From Panulirus ornatus (taxonomy: Eukaryota > Arthropoda > Malacostraca > Decapoda > Palinuridae): a stretch of DNA of 64,000 nt. Below, piece after piece: positions 21,184-31,619 of this stretch. A program made the position numbers and the translations under genes. Each line of letters begins with the position of its first letter. The first letter of the stretch is position 1. The DNA lies in assembly GCF_036320965.1 (NCBI RefSeq), contig NC_092226.1, positions 24,691,002 through 24,755,001 on the forward strand. The letters run 5' to 3'. The notes beneath the pieces were generated by a model. The model saw nothing but the letters and a program-made list of their open reading frames with translations. It was not told the DNA's origin and did not search any database.

Positions 21184-21186
<3 letters not shown>

Positions 21187-21189
21187 TCT

Positions 21190-22230
21190 CTACATGTGTT
21201 GTATGGGGATGGAGTTCTACACCATTTCTTTTTCTTTTCTTTTCCGACCTTCCCTTACCATCGTACAACTATTCAAACTTCTATATCTTCACTACATTCA
21301 CAGTGTTATCCATTAGCGTATTCAAGTCTCGCCATTACTCCTCTACTGTAATCGTTCTTCTTTACATCTCCTCTGTGAAATTTCTAATTTCGTGCTGTGG
21401 CCTCGCATTGCTTTAACGTTGCTTCTCTTGGCAGAAGTGCTTTCTAATGACATCAACAGATTGGTTTTAAAAGTCAAGCTTTGTTCAAGTCACCCATTAC
21501 TCATCTCTCTTTTGTAATGGACATGCTTACTGCCTCTTACCTATCATCCCGACTCTTTCTTAACTTTGGTGCCATTCTTCTCGGCCTGTTCTAGACCTTC
21601 TCTACTGTTTCTGTGCAAATTTTAGTTCAGTAACCAAACTTGAGACACATTTTCTAGCTGTGGTCTCATTACAGGATTCGAACACTTTACTGAGGATTTC
21701 CATATGAACATAAACGTCAGTATTTTCCTGCAGATACTTTGTCTCCTGTACAGTCAATTCTTCCAAGGAGGAGCCCCAGCGACAGGTTAGGTACAGTGTT
21801 GACCTCCAAGTCCCTCTCACCCTCAGATTCCTGCACCTTATATCCTGGTAGTTAGTATCCGTATGGATTGCCTGTAGTCCAGCTCAACTTCTCAGTCTCC
21901 TTACCTAAAGATGGGTACGACAGTCGCTCTTCTCCACATCTTAGGACTGTACTTGTCCCCAGCGAATTAACTGTCTGCTTATGAATTTTCTGGCAGTTCG
22001 GTGCTTTCCAGTACCTCTTTCCCATTCGTTATGATTTCATGCTATTATTCCCATTCATTAAATCTGTAACCGATGTGAAATTCCATGTGCTACATAGTCA
22101 GGATCATTTAGCTCCCGAAGTCTACACTTTTTTAGAGATGATAATTTTAGGGCTAAGAGTCTTTCTTAATAAGGCTTATATTTGGATGAGGGAATTGGTT
22201 TTGTTGCTCTTCTCAGGATGAGTTGGGAGG
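21190..22230 (-). pseudogene. Decayed CR1-like LINE, 3' part
   Basis: The left end (about 21195-21420) matches the LINE tail fragments at 3.1, 3.5 and 4.5 kb. To the right, minus-strand frames contain scattered remnants compatible with the RT entry region of CR1-like elements: an IIFNKSL-like stretch near 22170, and RTATVVPIFR followed by a decayed NYRP equivalent at about 21880-21940. All frames are broken. The assignment of the right two thirds is tentative. Confidence 0.45.
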
Positions 22231-22543
22231 CGGAGATGGTAAGCCAGTGTTATCTGATTCCTTGTGTACGTTTTATGAACTAGTAGTATGTATACAATAA
22301 ATGGCCTGTGAAAATACACGTTTATTCTCCTGTTGTGTGAAATGTGTGACATTTTCTTCCAGGCAGCGCGTAGCAATTACCGTCCCTTTGTCCACGTTTG
22401 CTGGGGAAATTTGGCTTGGCAACACCCGTCGTCTGTCTGTCTGTTCCTACAGCAGCGTCAACGTGATACGAAGGAGGATTATGTGGCTGGTCATGTACTA
22501 CTGAAAGGAGAGCATTTTTGTTTTACATCATGCTACACAAGGA

Positions 22544-22550
<7 letters not shown>

Positions 22551-22597
<47 letters not shown>

Positions 22598-22600
22598 GTC
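22551..22600 (+). repeat. (CA)n microsatellite
   Basis: About 22 CA units just upstream of a candidate terminal exon. Confidence 0.95.
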
Positions 22601-22649
22601 TAAGTGTCCATTGGGCCGCCCAACCTGCGCCTGCGGCACCGACCTCTAG

Positions 22650-22728
22650 GAGACACCGCACCCGCAGCACCACCAGCTCCTCTGACACGGACGCCCCGTA
22701 CATGACCCGCCTCAACAGTCACCGTTAG
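22650..22728 (+). CDS. Candidate C-terminal coding exon
   Basis: A short GC-rich segment preceded by an acceptor-like GACCTCTAG and ending in TAG at 22726. Read in the frame AGA-CAC-CGC it encodes a basic, serine/threonine-rich tail ending DTDAPYMTRLNSHR. Nearly all codons end in C or G, unlike the AT-rich surroundings, which is what a real coding exon in this context would look like. The frame stays open upstream through WAAQPAPAAPTS, so the acceptor could lie further left. The product is unknown. No other exon of the same gene is identified in the window. Confidence 0.35.
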
Positions 22729-22734
22729 TGTTGA

Positions 22735-23220
22735 TTATACATTCTGAACCGTTTATTAACAGGAATCTGGCGATGGCCAAGCTCAATTAGCAGCCTTAAA
22801 AGGAACATGTCTGGACGGTAACGCTAAACCTTAGCTGATAGCGGTAATTTAAGATTTCGTTACGCTAAATAGGACAGCTAAAGAGACTTAAATGTGTGCA
22901 AAAGAGGCCATTGTTCTCCAGTTCCTGACGCTACCATGTGAGTGCGAGAACGGCGATAAGATATAAAGAAAATGTGACGCTCAGTAATTGAAAATGGTAA
23001 TCATCACATCTTAATGAAAGTGTGAGATAGATGTGAACGTTGGTGTGTCTTGTAGATAAAGTCTTGACGAAAGGGAATATGTACGAGGGAAGACGAATGG
23101 AACTCATCAGGGACACTTAGCAATGGTGCTGGAAACTTTTTTTTTTAGCACTGATGTATATCCTCGTGAATGTACAGTATCCCTTTCATGATGAGCAGTT
23201 GACTTAGAGTTTATAAAACA
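22735..23220. other. Unique sequence, no gene seen
   Basis: AT-rich with no recognisable element. Confidence 0.5.
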
Positions 23221-23227
23221 CATCCAG

Positions 23228-23449
23228 AAAGGCTTCTCCTGCTACATGGAGGGGCGCGCGGCCGACAGCTTTCTGGTGGACGGGTTGTATCTGACCCCCA
23301 AGTCTTGCATGATATGGCATTATGAACCAGATGGAACAGTCAGTCACTCGGTGGCCTACACTGCCTATATACCTGTAGGCTTGACCCCGACCTCCGTGCC
23401 AGCTCTGCCTATACTCCTGGATGACATTTGTCATATACGTTGCCCTTGA
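23228..23449 (+). CDS. Candidate exon or unknown repeat ORF
   Basis: The acceptor-like ACACATCCAG ends at 23227 and is followed by 73 open codons to TGA at 23449. The peptide begins KGFSCYMEGRAADSFLVDGL and is of normal composition. The opposite strand is also open over most of the interval (23204-23434), which weakens the case for either. No family is recognised. Confidence 0.25.
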   Translation, partial: KGFSCYMEGRAADSFLVDGLYLTPKSCMIWHYEPDGTVSHSVAYTAYIPVGLTPTSVPALPILLDDICHIRCP

Positions 23450-23535
23450 ACTCAGGGTTTGATTAGGTCTAGTGATGTTGGATTAGGTTCTCTCATTCGA
23501 AATGAGCACTGTAGGTAGGGCTAGTTGGTTGGGGG

Positions 23536-23735
23536 AGAATCTGTGACGTCAACCAACAAGTGAAGGGCCGTGGTTAGTCCGTCTGGTCTATGACAAAGGC
23601 AGTATTTGAGACGTCATCCATGAAGTGGAAGGCCGTGATTGGTCCGTTTGGCTTATGACACAGGACAGTATCTGTTACGTCAACCGAGAAGCGGATGGCC
23701 GGTAATGGTCCGTTTGGCTTCTTGTGCAGAGCGAG
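23536..23735 (+). repeat. 65-bp tandem repeat, 3 copies
   Basis: Units begin at GACGTCAACC (23545), GACGTCATCC (23610) and TACGTCAACC (23676). Shared landmarks are AAGGGCCGT/AAGGCCGT and GGTCCGTTTGGCTTATGACA. Confidence 0.8.
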
Positions 23736-23739
23736 CAGT

Positions 23740-24350
23740 ACGGATAAAAAAAAGAAAAAAAATGTGCATGATCTGAGGTTACCTTGGTTCATGATTCAGC
23801 CTTCGTAACCATGCTGTATGCATGACCTCCTTACCTGGCAGGGCAAAGCATGTGCAACTCGTGCCCTATTGTATACATCTTTCATTAGGGAGAGAAATTC
23901 GTACAATATTCATGTAAAACCCGCGTCTTTAGCGTCCAGTAATAATCTTGAACACACTGAAATATCTTCGGGGTATCAAATCTTTCCAAAATTTTATACA
24001 TAATTGTTAAGTTGTGTTATTGTTAAAGGCAAAACGACCACAGACATTTTACTGAAAAGAAAATCTTTATTTTTTTATGGAATATAAATTAAACAAAACA
24101 TTCCTTGCTCAGGGCGCCTAGGATTTAGACCAGGCAATTTCTTCTTTTCCTAAAAACAGCCGACGGGTGTTCCAGTGGCCGAGGGAGAGAGACGAGAACA
24201 CCGCCAGTTCTGTGAGAACATGACAAGAACAAGGAACGGAACATGTTCCACGGGATGGAGAGCGGGAAATGTTTACTTTCTTGATTAGCATATGATTACC
24301 ATAGCTTGGTTGACAGACTGCGACGAGGTTACTCCTGTAATGGATAATGG
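23740..24350. other. Unique sequence, no gene seen
   Basis: AT-rich, with no recognisable element. Confidence 0.5.
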
Positions 24351-24351
24351 T

Positions 24352-24432
24352 GATGATAGTAATAATAATGATAGTGATAATAATAATAATGATAATGATA
24401 ATAATGATAATAATGATAATAATAATAATAAA
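24352..24432 (+). repeat. (GAT/AAT)n trinucleotide-rich tract
   Basis: Mixture of AATAAT, GATAAT and GATGAT units. A similar tract lies at 63.46 kb. Confidence 0.85.
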
Positions 24433-24434
24433 GA

Positions 24435-25250
24435 TATTCAGAATGGTCATAATGGACGGAATGAGGCTGTTTCTGTCGCGATCTGCAGGAGCTGGTATGG
24501 GCTGGACGCGTTTGTGGCGTCAAAATGCAACTCGACGGTGACGTAGGCGAACTTCCCGAACTGACGAAGGAGGTTCGGTTGATGGCTAGAGTTCGGCGGG
24601 CGAGTTTGTTTAGCGCGTTCTCTATATCCGGTGTAGCAGAGACCATTGCTTATCGTGCATAACCCCATCTGCACCTTTTCCAGTGTCTGTGTGTGATGAC
24701 GGGAGGAGAGTTTTACACTCTTGTTGCCCTCGTCTCTTAACCTTGTATATGGGTACCATGCCTTCTGTGTGTTGACATGCTGCATGTATATGCGGTATAT
24801 TTATTCTTAGTTGACTGATTAATTGTACACATGCGTGCACGTGTTGGAGGTTCAGTCATTTAACAAAGATGGGAGAGAGAAGAATTAGGACAGAGTGGAA
24901 TTAGAAAGAAATATCGATAGGCTGAAGACAGAAACCGAAGGCTCTATTGCTCTTCGAGTCAATGAGATGTGGACGTCGTGAGTCCATAACCAAAGAGACG
25001 AGGCATAGTTGGAAGGCGAATTAGTCCTCACTTGGCATTTGTGTCATAGGCCACCCACTCATGTCGGGTCATGTGTTCCCCTCCTGGTCTGGATGACGGA
25101 CGAGAAAACTATTTTCCAGATCAGATTAGAGTAATCTGTGTCTGCTGGTGGAGGTTGGTTGAAGGCTGAGAGTTTTCAGCCTTCCTATACAACAATATGA
25201 GTTAATATATAATGAATGTTTGCAGTGACTTTTGCGTTTTCTTTACTCTT
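24435..25250. other. Unique sequence, no gene seen
   Basis: No recognisable gene. A minus-strand stretch at about 24680-24785 reads QHVNTQKAWYPYTRLRDEG and may be a transposon remnant, but I cannot assign it. Confidence 0.4.
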
Positions 25251-25254
25251 AGGC

Positions 25255-25495
25255 GTCACTTTACAGGTGCAAACTCAGACATTGGTGTCAGTGTTTGATT
25301 TCAGTAATTGACGTCACTTGTCCGATTTAAGTAACACGTCCTGAATGACTTAAGTAACCTGACGTCACTGACTGTCTTAAGTAACACGCAGCCGATTGAT
25401 TTATACAACTGACGTCGCTGACCACAGACACCAACGTCTTCAATAGATTCCAGTAATTGACGTCACGAGTTGACTTCAGTGATTGACTCCGCCGA
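25255..25495 (+). repeat. Degenerate repeat with TGACGTCA sites
   Basis: Imperfect units of about 50 bp carrying TTTAAGTAAC and GACGTCACT phrases. Perfect TGACGTCA palindromes lie at 25309, 25360 and 25459, with a one-mismatch copy at 25410. TGACGTCA is the CREB/ATF consensus. Whether the sites are functional or merely part of the repeat unit is unknown. Confidence 0.6.
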
Positions 25496-25651
25496 GACAT
25501 CACAACGGTACATCACAGCAGCTCGTTCGACGCCAGAGGAGACAGCGCCTGTGCTCATGTCCGTTCTCGTGGGCCTGTCTCTCGTCCCCAAATCCTCTTG
25601 ATGGTGTTACGTTCACTTATCTTCATAGTTCGAGTTTCTCGTTCTCGCCGT

Positions 25652-25658
<7 letters not shown>

Positions 25659-25731
<73 letters not shown>
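25659..25731 (+). repeat. (CT)n microsatellite
   Basis: About 36 CT units. Confidence 0.97.
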
Positions 25732-25733
<2 letters not shown>

Positions 25734-25774
25734 GGGATGCCAATTTGCTCTAGTTTCATCTCTCGTTTGACAAT

Positions 25775-26275
25775 TACCGTCCCAGGTCCGCTTTTCTTCT
25801 GTGCCACCCTTCTCAGCATACCAACCCAGGTACCCCTTTCTTCTGTGCCACCCTTCCCAGCATACCAACCCAGGTCCCCCTTTCCCTTGCGGCTCGTATC
25901 CCCAGCTTACCACGCCAGGTCTGCCCTCCTTTGTGTTTCCTTCCCCAGTTTACAAACCCAGGTCTCCGTTTCTTCCTCTGTGCTTCCCTCCCCAGCTTAC
26001 AAGTTCGGGTTTCCCCTCGTCTTTGCTTCCCATTCCCAGCATACTTCTCCAGATCTCCCCTCCTCTGTACCTCCCCTCTTCAGTATACCACCCTAAGTCT
26101 CTCTTCTTATGTGCCTCCCTCCCCAGCGTACCATCCCATTTCTCCCTTCCTATGTGTTTCTTTTCTCAGACTACCATCCCGAGTTTCCCTTCTTTCCTCC
26201 CTCCCAACGTCCTCAGCTTAACACCCTTGATCTCCCATTCTCTGTGCCTCCCTCGATTCGCCATCCCAAGGTTCC
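25775..26275 (+). repeat. Pyrimidine-rich 45-47-bp minisatellite
   Basis: About ten diverged units with the phrase CTTCCCCAGCATACCAACCC followed by AGGTCTCCCCTTCCTCTGTG. The CCAGCATACCA, CCAGCTTACCA or CAGTATACCA core recurs every 45-50 bp. It lies just after the CT microsatellite. Confidence 0.85.
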
Positions 26276-26439
26276 TCACCCCTGACGGGGACACTGCCAG
26301 CAACTCCAAATGCAATTGTCTGCACTGAAGTCTGGAGTGCATCACCGCAACGTGTTCTTGTGACGCCCCATCGAACTCTGAGGTAGTCTGCATCAATTAT
26401 ACCTGCTGCTGCTGTGCCTAACACATAATGGAATTCTTT

Positions 26440-26449
26440 TGTCTCTCTC

Positions 26450-26538
<89 letters not shown>
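26440..26538 (+). repeat. (CT)n microsatellite
   Basis: About 48 CT units with one GT interruption near the start. Confidence 0.97.
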
Positions 26539-26539
<1 letters not shown>

Positions 26540-26542
<3 letters not shown>

Positions 26543-26955
26543 TCAAGTCCCTTCACACGTCTATTGTTATAATGTCTTGCCTCCTATTATCTCCTGTGTA
26601 GGGGGCCAATTGTAGCACACATTGAGACTTCTCCCTCTTTTGAGCTAATCTGCCTCAGGGTAAGGAACGTAGATTCGTTCCTCCCTCACCCATCTTCACT
26701 GCTGTTCTATTCAAGTTGGGCTCAGTTCTCCAGTTCCATTCTCTTTCTCATTCATAGACTTACCCCTTTTAGTTCACTCATTCCCCACGGCTTTACCCTA
26801 TCCTCCCCATTAGCTCGCGCCTCTTGTATTACTACCCTCTTACCTTCATCTCCCCTACCCCTTGCCCAAATGTCTGAGAATCATACTTCCCCATCTTCAT
26901 AACCGTTGCCATCCACAACCTGCAGTCGAGCCTGGCTATATCTCTTGCCCCTTAT
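26540..26955. other. Pyrimidine-rich spacer, no gene
   Basis: Degenerate CTCATTC/CCTACC-type sequence without a clear period. Confidence 0.4.
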
Positions 26956-26961
26956 ATCGTA

Positions 26962-27138
26962 CGTGCTCGTCATTTTCCGCGTGAGTGAGGTAGCGTCAAG
27001 AACAAATAACAGGGCCTTATAGGGGAAATTCCTCCCTTGGCTCCCTGCTCTCTTCATTCTTATAGAAAGTAGTACAGGAAGGGAAGATTTTTAGCTACCC
27101 GCTCCCGTTCTTTATAGTTGCCTTCTACGACACGCATG

Positions 27139-27141
<3 letters not shown>
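26962..27141 (-). mobile_element. Short non-autonomous element with LINE tail
   Basis: Reverse-strand relative of the 18.74 kb element. On minus it reads TTCCATGCGTGTCGTAGAAGG, a GGGAGCGGGTAGC block, an ATAAGGCCCTGTTATTTGTTC block, then the LINE tail core GACGCTACCTCACTCACGCGG. The TA microsatellite at 27142 abuts its 5' end, and a LINE fragment in the opposite orientation begins on the other side of that microsatellite. Confidence 0.65.

Positions 27142-27184
<43 letters not shown>
27142..27184. repeat. (TA)n microsatellite
   Basis: About 21 TA units at the junction between a minus-strand short element and a plus-strand LINE fragment. Confidence 0.95.
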
Positions 27185-27187
<3 letters not shown>

Positions 27188-28481
27188 CGCTGATGATGCA
27201 GCGCTGGTGGCTGATTCAGGTGAGAAACAGCAGAAGTTGGTGACTGAGTTTGGTAAAGTGTGTAAAAGAAAACAGCTGAGAGTAAATGCGAGTAAGAGCA
27301 AGGTTATTAGGTTCAGTAGGGTTGAAGGACAAGTTAATTGGGAGGTATGTTTGAATGGAGAAAAACTGGAGGAAGTTAAGTGTTTTAGATATTTGGGAGT
27401 GGATTTAGCAGCGGAAGTGAGTCACAGGGTGGGGGAGGAGGCGAAGGCTGTGGGAGCGTTGAAGAATGTGTGAAAGGCGAGAATGTTATCACGGAGAAGT
27501 CAAGTGTTTTAGATATCTGGAAGTGGACTTAGCAGCGGATGGAACCATTGAAGCAGGAGTGAGTCACAGGGTTGGGGAAGGAGCGAAGGTTCTGGGACAG
27601 TTGAAGAATGCGTGGAAGGCGAGAACGTTATCTCGGAGAGCAAAAATGGGTATGCTTAAAGGAATAGTGGTTCCAACAATGTTATATGGTCGTGAGGCAT
27701 GGGTTATAGAAAGGATTGTGCGGAGGAGGGTGGATGTGTTGGAAATGAAATGTTTGAGGACAATATGTGGTGTGAGGTAGTTTGATCGAGTAAGTAATGA
27801 AAGGGTTAGAGAGATGTGTGGTAGTAAAAAGAGTGTTGTTGAGAGAGCAGAAGATGGCGTGTTGAAATGGTTTGGTCACATGGAGAGAATGAGTGAGGAA
27901 AGATTGACTAAGAGGATTTATGTGTCAGAGGTGGAGGGAACGAGGAGAGGCGGGAGACCAAATTGGAGGTGGAAGGATGGAGTGAAAAAGATTTTGAGCG
28001 ATCGGGGCCTGAACGTGCAAGAGGGTGAAAGGCGTGCAAGGAATAGAGTGAATTGGAACGATGTAGTGTACCGGGGTCGACGTGCTTTCAGTGGATTGAA
28101 CCAGGGCATGTGAAGCGTCTGGGGTAAAAAATGGAAAGTTTTGTGGGGCCTGGATGTGGAAAGTGAGCTGTGGTTTCGGTGCATTATATATGACAGTTAG
28201 AGACTGATTGTGAACGAATGTGGCCTTTTTGTCTTTTCCTAAGTGCTACCTCGCGGGGCAGGGCGGGGTTGCGACGAGAATGGATGATGCAGCAAGTATG
28301 AATATGTACATGTGTAGATATGTATATGTGTATGTATATGTATTTATACGTTAAAATGTGTAGGCATGTATATGTGCGTGTGTGGATGTTTATGTGTATG
28401 TGTGGGTTGGGTCATTCTTTCGTCTGTTTTTTGCGCTACCTCGCTAAAGCGGGACCCGGCGATTAAGTTAAAAAGAAAGAT

Positions 28482-28490
<9 letters not shown>
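27183..28490 (+). pseudogene. RTE-like LINE 3' half, older subfamily
   Basis: Starts within the RT active-site motif, MFADDAALVADSGEK, directly after a TA microsatellite. The C-terminal half of the reverse transcriptase follows: [36 protein letters not shown] and a [15 protein letters not shown] arginine-rich tail, ending at TGA at 28111. A segment of about 130 bp (about 27372-27490) is repeated at about 27498-27625, and stops break the frame into three. The 3' UTR is long and carries two tail cores, at 28245 (TGCTACCTCGCGGGGCAGGG) and 28434 (GCGCTACCTCGCTAAAGCGGG). The younger copies retain only the second. Confidence 0.85.

Positions 28491-28523
<33 letters not shown>
28486..28523 (+). repeat. 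(TA)n(GT)n microsatellite
   Basis: A short TA run then about 16 GT units, continuing from the A-rich LINE end. Confidence 0.9.
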
Positions 28524-28526
<3 letters not shown>

Positions 28527-28609
28527 TAAAAGAACACATTGTCATGAAAAGGTATGAAGCTTAAATCCACAGTTTACGAAGAAATGATTAATTTTTCATT
28601 TGAGAATAA

Positions 28610-28935
28610 TTTATCATGTCCGCGTGAAGTGTGGGTGTTAATGAAGGAGAGACGTGTAAGGATCTTGCCGCCAGATATAAGCAACACGTATATGGCGTGA
28701 AGACAAGACAGGCTTCCACTTCCTCGTTCACACATGTTGAGGATAGTAATCATGATATTGACTGCACGAATACTTGCACAGTTATACCATGTAATTCTTT
28801 TACTGAATCTTCTCGTATGGTGTAGGTGCAGACGTGTAGCACGAGTATCAGCGATGAAGTGCACACACTGGGTACTTTCATCGTAGGCAAGATCTATAAA
28901 CAGCTGGGTATGTTTTGAGTGTTTAACAGTGAAGT
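28610..28935 (+). pseudogene. Penelope-like element, GIY-YIG end fragment
   Basis: The frame at 28631-28825 reads VNEGETCKDLAARYKQHVYG, then SFTHVEDSNHDIDC and CNSFTESSRMV. This matches the C-terminal GIY-YIG endonuclease region of Penelope-like retroelements (pattern GETGR-L--RL-EH, HV---NH-I-W, SF--R--ESALI). After a frameshift, TLGTFIVGKIYKQLGM resembles the usual C-terminus. The RT is absent and there is at least one frameshift, so this is a dead 3' fragment. Confidence 0.6.
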
Positions 28936-29096
28936 GGCAGTCGACCAGGTGACAGCTACCGCCATGTGCCAGATACTTTCTTGCCACTAGATGTCACACG
29001 ACTACTAGTTATGTATACTGACTTTGTGTTGATTGTTCCTTACTCCCTGTTCCCCTCTGAAGGTGTGAATACACGAAAGCACTTGAGAAGATTGTG

Positions 29097-29171
<75 letters not shown>
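29097..29171. repeat. (TA)n microsatellite
   Basis: About 37 TA units. The right flank ACGAACTAAGTGCATATGAACGCGC resembles flanks at 14953 and 6240, so it is a recurring context. Confidence 0.95.
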
Positions 29172-29172
<1 letters not shown>

Positions 29173-29269
29173 GAACTAAGTGCATATGAACGCGCACTTT
29201 CATAAAACATACACATATACACACAGACAAAAGCCTCCGTATTCACATGACAATTCCTAAACTGCCCAT

Positions 29270-29585
29270 TTGTCCTCCTCATGCCCCACATCTGTCATTC
29301 ATCCCTTCCTCACACCTCGTTTATCCCTCTTTCTCCACTCCGTTTGTCTCCTCCCTTCTCCCATTCTTCCCCTCCCTCCTCGCCCTATTCTCCTCTTCCT
29401 TGTCCTCATTCGTCCTCTACCTTATCCCCATTTGTCTCCTTTCTCTTCCCCATTCTTCTCCTTCCTCCACTTAATTCAGTCCCTCCATCCTCATCTGTAC
29501 CCTCCTTCCACCCATTCGTCCCCCTTCCATCCCATTCGTACCCTCCCTTCACTCTACGCTCCCATCACCTCATCTGTTCCAGCCT
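29270..29585 (+). repeat. Pyrimidine-rich decayed minisatellite
   Basis: C+T-rich sequence with recurring CATTCGTCC/CATTCTTCC phrases every 20-35 bp. No clean period. Confidence 0.5.
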
Positions 29586-30745
29586 ACAGGTGACAACATC
29601 CAAGTTGTCTCAGGGGTTAACGAGGGTGCAGCAGGTGTCAGCGGTGGGTGTGGGCGTGATTAGTGTGAGTGTCAGCAGGTGTGTCTGTGTGTGTGGGTGG
29701 CTGTCAGCTGGCTGTCGCCGCTCCTGCCGGGGAATGAGGACATTACACTGACGCCCCGTGTGGCTGCCGACACTCTCCGCTAGTGTACAATCCCGCATCC
29801 TGACCCTCGCCGTGTGGACTTCGGTGTGCCATGCTGCAGATGGACTACGTAGCTTATTTCCCCTCGATCCCCTCGGTATATAGTGACCCTGCCTGTTTGT
29901 CTGAAGGCAAGGGGGCCCTTCTGGCTTTATCCACGGCGGAGGGGCAGTAGACTGCGGTGTTTCCCAATGGGATTTATAAGTCTGTTGACGGTATTGGGAC
30001 GCAGGAGCGGTCACCCGTGATGCATTATACCAGCTGGATGGGTGAAGCCTCCTCGCTCCTCCCGCCATCTGTCCACATTAACATGAATTACCAATGAAAA
30101 TGGCGCCGGCGATCTGCAAAGACGAATCCATCCCTCCATATATCGCAGAACATCCCCCGCATCCTTACCCCAAGGTACGGTAAGAGCCAACAGGATGATT
30201 TACAAGACGGTGGGTTAGGTCATTAGAGCGGAGAAGACAGTGGTGATGGATCCTGGAGGCGAACTCGGGAGACAGAAGCTAATAGCCTGTGCTGATCGTA
30301 CGCTGCATGCCTCGCTTGCCGCTTATGTTTCATGACTCGACCCGACATTTAAATACAAGGAGTCCATCATGCAAATTAGCCGGGCGGTGATCGGGGAGGC
30401 AGTGGAGCGAGAGAAAAAAAGGGGGGAAGTGGTTCTCGAACTCGGCTCCTTGGGAAGATCTGGTTATTGACATGTTTTTCCCGTGGCCGCCTTACCGGCG
30501 CGGGCATTAGGGAGGCCGGGGCTCACCTCCGCATCATTGGCATAGTGACTGTGGTGTAGTGACGGTGCCACTGTGGTGCACCTGTGGTAAATGTTCCCCG
30601 AAAAAGAGTTCTCATTCTGCTCCAAGATGATATACGATGAAGTCATAGATAATCACTATATTAATGTTTTTAAATTCATTCAAGATTTTTTTTAATGCAG
30701 TTCATATCCTACAGTTATAACTGATGTGAAGAAAGAATAATTCCA
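29586..30745. other. Unique, relatively GC-rich sequence
   Basis: No repeats are obvious, which is unusual for this window. A POU octamer ATGCAAAT lies at 30369-30376, followed by TAG. A 152-codon minus-strand frame (29610-30068) is not convincing as coding. Possible regulatory or conserved non-coding DNA, but only a guess. Confidence 0.4.
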
Positions 30746-30751
30746 ACTCTA

Positions 30752-30779
30752 ACACACACACACACACACACACACACAC
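30752..30779 (+). repeat. (CA)n microsatellite
   Basis: About 14 CA units. Confidence 0.9.
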
Positions 30780-30868
30780 TGTTATATTTTTTCTTTTTTG
30801 CATCTCCCTTGATGATGTGATTATTATACGAAAGTGCATTTGGGACTTATCGTGTTTCATTTCCACGT

Positions 30869-30981
<113 letters not shown>

Positions 30982-30984
30982 GAC

Positions 30985-31610
30985 ATACATCATCAGCTTC
31001 AGGCTCCTCTCCAAGCAAAACCTAAATTATATAAGGGCCTAGACTTCCAATGATTATATTAACAATAGCAATTAAAAAAAAAAGAAAAAAAAGACAGTTG
31101 CTGGGACATGACATGAGGAGTTTCGTGAAGACCCAGAGAACGCTGTGGTCTGCGGCGTGAAGCCAAGCGTTGCGCTTCGTTCTGCCGATCATCATCACTT
31201 CATGATTAATTCTAATACCAACAATGTTAATGTAGTTCTCTTGTAATCCAGCCGACCCTCTGGTGATTGATGTTCTGAATTCCCTGAGCTGATGATTTTA
31301 TTGATAGATTAAAAAAGATATTGACATGGATGATGGATATATATAATTTACTTAGGGATTCCATCAAGTAACTTGGGATTTTTATCTTTCCAGATGACTG
31401 GAGCTGGACGGGCCTGTGAGTATTATATTGACAGGTTCATTAGATATTTAACTTGCTTGCACAACAACCAATTTTCCCGCTGCATGTATCTCTAAATTTC
31501 TACACGGCAGGATTTATGAGTTGATATAACCATCACACATTGACCGTATGTATTGTAAGATATTTGTCATTCCAGCCACGTACATCCACAGTGGATATTC
31601 GTAATTAGGA
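30985..31610. other. AT-rich unique sequence
   Basis: No gene recognised apart from a possible micro-exon at 31394. Confidence 0.5.
31394..31415 (+). CDS. Candidate 22-nt micro-exon
   Basis: A pyrimidine tract and acceptor (TTTTTATCTTTCCAG, ending 31393) is followed by 22 GC-rich bases beginning ATGACTGGAG and then a donor-like GTGAGTAT at 31416. The signals on both sides are good, but no partner exon is known and 22 nt cannot show coding bias. It could be chance. Confidence 0.2.
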
Positions 31611-31619
31611 AGATGCTGC

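Noticed and set aside
23536..23735. GACGTCA-containing 65-bp repeat linked to the CRE cluster at 25.3 kb
   Set aside because: Here the motif is GACGTCAACC without the full TGACGTCA palindrome in every unit, and the remaining unit sequence is unrelated.
29610..30068. 152-codon minus-strand frame
   Set aside because: No recognised domain. Its end runs into GT-rich simple sequence, and composition does not clearly differ from non-coding neighbours.
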